A program made the translations under genes and the position numbers. Under the pieces are notes generated by a model. That model did not search any database, was not told the origin of the DNA, and saw only the letters and a list, made by a program, of their open reading frames with translations. From assembly GCF_014874095.1 (NCBI RefSeq), contig NZ_JADBEB010000001.1, positions 2,666,001-2,730,000 of the forward strand: DNA of 64,000 nt, in the 5' to 3' direction. This document shows, one piece after another, positions 61,876 to 64,000 of the stretch. Origin of the DNA: Plantactinospora soyae. Its GTDB lineage: Bacteria; Actinomycetota; Actinomycetes; Mycobacteriales; Micromonosporaceae. Each line of letters starts with the position of its first letter. The first letter of the stretch is position 1.

Positions 61876-63531
61876 CTAAGTTCTGCTGTCCGTGCCGTAC
61901 TTGTTGGCCGTGTCGAAGACGGATTGGGCATATGGCCGCACGTCATTGTAGGAAAGGATGGCGTTCCACCAGTCCGAGGCGACCGACAGGTTGCGGCCGC
62001 CCTTGCACAGATAGTTACCGGCAGCCAAGGCCGCGTCGTCGATGCTGTGCGGGTTCTCCACGCCGTCGCCGTCGGCGTCGGCCCCGTCCTGGGCCCAGGT
62101 GGTGGGGATGAACTGCATCGGACCGACCGCTCGGTCGTACGTGGCGTCGTCGTCGAGCCGGCCGTCCTCGGTATCCATGATCCGCATTCGGCCGCCGTTG
62201 CCGTCCAGCGGCAGTCCGATGATCTCCGGAGCCGCCACCCCGTTCGCCCCCAGGACGGCCCCGTTGGCACTTCCGTGGCCGGATTCGACCCTTCCGATCG
62301 CGGCCAGCGTGGTCCAGCGCAGTGCGCAACCGGGCATCGACTGGCCGAGGCGCATTTCGGCGTAGCCGTACGCCTGCATGGCCACCGCCGGGACGCCGAC
62401 CCGGCTGCCCACCTGACTCGCCCAGCCGGCCAGAACGTCGGACGGGCGCCCGCCGACCGCGTTCCAGGGGGGCACCGGCACGGTCGGGGTGCCCAGCGGC
62501 GGCATGTTCGGCAGGCCCGAGGGCAGGCCGCCGGGGTTGGCGGTGAATCCGGGCCCGCCCAGCTCGGGCAGCGGGGTGCTCGACGTGGCCGTCGCCTCGA
62601 CCGCCCGGGGGGCCCGCGCGGTCGCCGGAATCAGGAAGGCGCCCGCCGCAGCGGTCGCCGCGACCAGGGCGAACAGCAGCAGCGCGGGGAGGGTGAGCCG
62701 GCCACTGGGGCGCCGGGACCAGGCCCGTACCGACCGTGCGGTCGTCCGGGGCGACGGCCAGTGGTGCACCGCGTGTGCGAACCGTACTCGGATCCGGCGG
62801 TTCACCCCGGCCTGCCCCACGGCCGGCACATCGAGGTCGATGACCGTGTCGGCCGGTTTTCCGTCCGGCCCGGTCGCCGGCTTCGCGCCCGGTTCGGTCG
62901 CCGGCTTCGTCTCCGGGGCGGTGCTCGCCGCCGCACCCGGCTCGGCGGTCGACTTCGCGTCCGGCCCGGTCGTCGGCTTCGCTTCCGCCCGGGGGACCGG
63001 TGCCGTCGCCGGCCCGCCGCTCCCGGTCCCGGTCGAGGCATCGGCGGCGACGGAGGCGGCGGGGGAGGCAGCGGAGGAGGTCGTGGCGGCCGTCTCGGTG
63101 GCGGCAGCGGAGGTCGTGGTGGCCGCGTCACCGGCAGCGGAGGTAGTGGCGGTAGTGGCGGCGGCCTCGGCGGTCGGAGTGGTGGCAGCCGGTGTCTCGG
63201 CCGTGGCGGCGGCCACCGACTCGTGTCCGGCGGCGGCCGGGCCGGCTTTGGTGGTCGAGGGCTCGCCGGTCGGAATCTCGACGGTCGCCGGTGACGATGC
63301 CGCCGCGGATTCCGGTCCGGTGGTCGCGGCGGACTCCGGCGCGGAACCGGAGACCGGCTCGGATCCGGCCCGGGGCCGGGGCACGGTTGCGGGCGCCTGA
63401 TCAGGAGCGGGCTCCGGATCGGGGGCGGCGCCCGAGCTGGCCAACGGCCCGTCGTAGAAGGGCACGGCAGGCCTCAGGGGTCGAGTCGTCGATGTCTCCT
63501 CGCGGTCCGCCACCCGTCGAGTATTACCCAT
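61876..63531 (-). CDS. Membrane-anchored lytic murein transglycosylase
   Basis: 551 residues. Residues 1-215 are a long cytoplasmic Ala/Thr/Pro/Glu-rich tail. A membrane helix (LPALLLFALVAATAAAGAFL) lies near residue 280. The exported C-terminus (about 345-550) is an SLT-type lytic transglycosylase: ALRWTTLAAIGRVESGHGSA, with the catalytic Glu in RVESG, RAVGPMQFIPTTW and AGNYLC...ILSYN. It cleaves peptidoglycan glycan strands outside the membrane. Start ATG 63531; GTG 63513 is possible. Divergent from the FmdB-like gene 38 bases away. Confidence 0.92.
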   Translation of the reverse strand: MGNTRRVADREETSTTRPLRPAVPFYDGPLASSGAAPDPEPAPDQAPATVPRPRAGSEPVSGSAPESAATTGPESAAASSPATVEIPTGEPSTTKAGPAAAGHESVAAATAETPAATTPTAEAAATTATTSAAGDAATTTSAAATETAATTSSAASPAASVAADASTGTGSGGPATAPVPRAEAKPTTGPDAKSTAEPGAAASTAPETKPATEPGAKPATGPDGKPADTVIDLDVPAVGQAGVNRRIRVRFAHAVHHWPSPRTTARSVRAWSRRPSGRLTLPALLLFALVAATAAAGAFLIPATARAPRAVEATATSSTPLPELGGPGFTANPGGLPSGLPNMPPLGTPTVPVPPWNAVGGRPSDVLAGWASQVGSRVGVPAVAMQAYGYAEMRLGQSMPGCALRWTTLAAIGRVESGHGSANGAVLGANGVAAPEIIGLPLDGNGGRMRIMDTEDGRLDDDATYDRAVGPMQFIPTTWAQDGADADGDGVENPHSIDDAALAAGNYLCKGGRNLSVASDWWNAILSYNDVRPYAQSVFDTANKYGTDSRT

Positions 63532-63569
63532 CGGCCGGAGAACGTCAGGTCTGGCCGTACGCTGTTCAC

Positions 63570-63788
63570 ATGCCCCGGTACGAGTTCCGTTGCCGCGCCT
63601 GCGGCGACACCTTCGAGATCAACCGGCCGATGGCCGAGGCTTCGGCCCCGGCGTCCTGCCCGCACGGACACGACGACACGGTCAAGCTACTGTCGACGGT
63701 CGCGATGACCGGCCGTGGTGGCTCGGCGGGCGCGGCTCCGACCGCCCCCACGGGCGGCGGCTGCTGCGGCGGCGGTTGCGGCTGCTGA
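63570..63788 (+). CDS. FmdB-family zinc-ribbon protein
   Basis: 72 residues. PRYEFRCRACGDTFEINRPM is the FmdB N-terminus, with CxxC; a second cysteine site is CPHGHDD, and VKLLSTVAMTGRGG follows. The end GGGCCGGGCGC is a Cys/Gly-rich tail typical of the actinobacterial members. The family is proposed to be regulatory; its function is unknown. Shares a very short divergent promoter region with the transglycosylase gene. A hairpin follows 12 bases after the stop. Confidence 0.95.
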   Translation: MPRYEFRCRACGDTFEINRPMAEASAPASCPHGHDDTVKLLSTVAMTGRGGSAGAAPTAPTGGGCCGGGCGC

Positions 63789-63800
63789 CCCCGCCGGTCG

Positions 63801-63836
63801 ACCGTCCGGGCCCGGGCCCCCTCCCTACCGGACGGT
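63801..63836 (+). terminator. Hairpin after the FmdB-like gene
   Basis: ACCGTCCGG (63801-63809) and CCGGACGGT (63828-63836) pair around 18 bases that contain a further GGGCCC palindrome. No T-run. Likely terminator of the FmdB-like transcript. Confidence 0.7.
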
Positions 63837-63985
63837 GAGGACGACTCACGACCGTGATGTCGGTTTCGTGGCACAGTCCCCGGTTAGCACCTTGGTACGG
63901 CGTCGCCCGTCCGTTCCTACGATGGGCCAGAGCATGAATATGCGGCAGCATGAACGCGACTTCCAGGGGGCGGGAGGTTCCAGGC

Positions 63986-64000
63986 ATGTCAGCACGGATC
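63986..64000 (+). CDS. Start of a gene cut by the right edge
   Basis: ATG 63986 follows GGGAGG at a good distance (63973-63978) and reads MSARI to the end of the window. Nothing can be said of its product. The call rests on the ribosome-binding site and on the lack of any other gene in 63837-63985. Confidence 0.4.

Overview
The window is very GC-rich with strong G/C bias at third codon positions, frequent GTG starts, ATGA/GTGA gene overlaps, and actinobacterial marker genes (BldN-type sigma factor, rex-hemACDB, bS22, a Zur-regulated set of zinc-free ribosomal protein paralogues with an Mrf-like protein). This points to a filamentous actinomycete. Micromonosporaceae is my best guess, inferred from style and gene content only.

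The left third (about 1-18 kb) is accessory. A secreted protein with two FtsX-type extracellular domains runs off the left edge. Divergent from it is a five-gene, almost fully overlapping operon (763-6735): a winged-helix/coiled-coil protein, a Cas4/Dna2-like PD-(D/E)XK nuclease with Fe-S cysteines, an unrecognised 505-residue protein, a RhuM-family protein and an SF1B helicase. I do not recognise this set as a named system and consider it the best candidate here for an undescribed defence or DNA-processing system. A PLD-helicase-DUF3427 protein (8869-11997) and a GIY-YIG/EVE-like/HNH multidomain nuclease (15905-17698) lie nearby, so the region reads as a defence island. Between them are an XRE regulator, an inositol-monophosphatase-like enzyme, a truncated cysteine hydrolase and a flavoprotein, followed by three tiny coupled genes including a DivIVA-like one.

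From about 18 to 42 kb lie mostly single genes: a ribosome-hibernation-like protein; an HxlR regulator facing a flavin oxidase across a perfect operator-like palindrome; a methyltransferase; Tat-exported metallophosphoesterase and metallo-beta-lactamase-fold proteins; a HAF-repeat protein; and the Zur island (mrf facing rpmB-rpmG-rpsN across two candidate Zur boxes). Then come a CGNR regulator, a glutathionylspermidine-synthase-like ATP-grasp enzyme with its lipoprotein, proline dehydrogenase, a repeat-rich beta-helix surface protein, a membrane-anchored metallopeptidase-like protein and a MacAB-type export operon.

From 42.3 to 60.7 kb the order (excisionase-type HTH, bS22, epimerase, PlsC-type acyltransferase, SerB1-like HAD, DUF5667 protein, bldN, acyl-CoA ligase, glutaredoxin-like, HAD, two-component system, rex, hemA, hemC, hemD, hemB) resembles the conserved mycobacterial/streptomycete core neighbourhood. 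Rex is probably autoregulated through an operator overlapping its promoter, linking redox state to tetrapyrrole synthesis. The right end holds a tandem GNAT protein, a membrane-anchored lytic transglycosylase, an FmdB-type zinc-ribbon protein and the first codons of another gene. I saw no tRNA, rRNA, CRISPR array, complete IS element or prophage.
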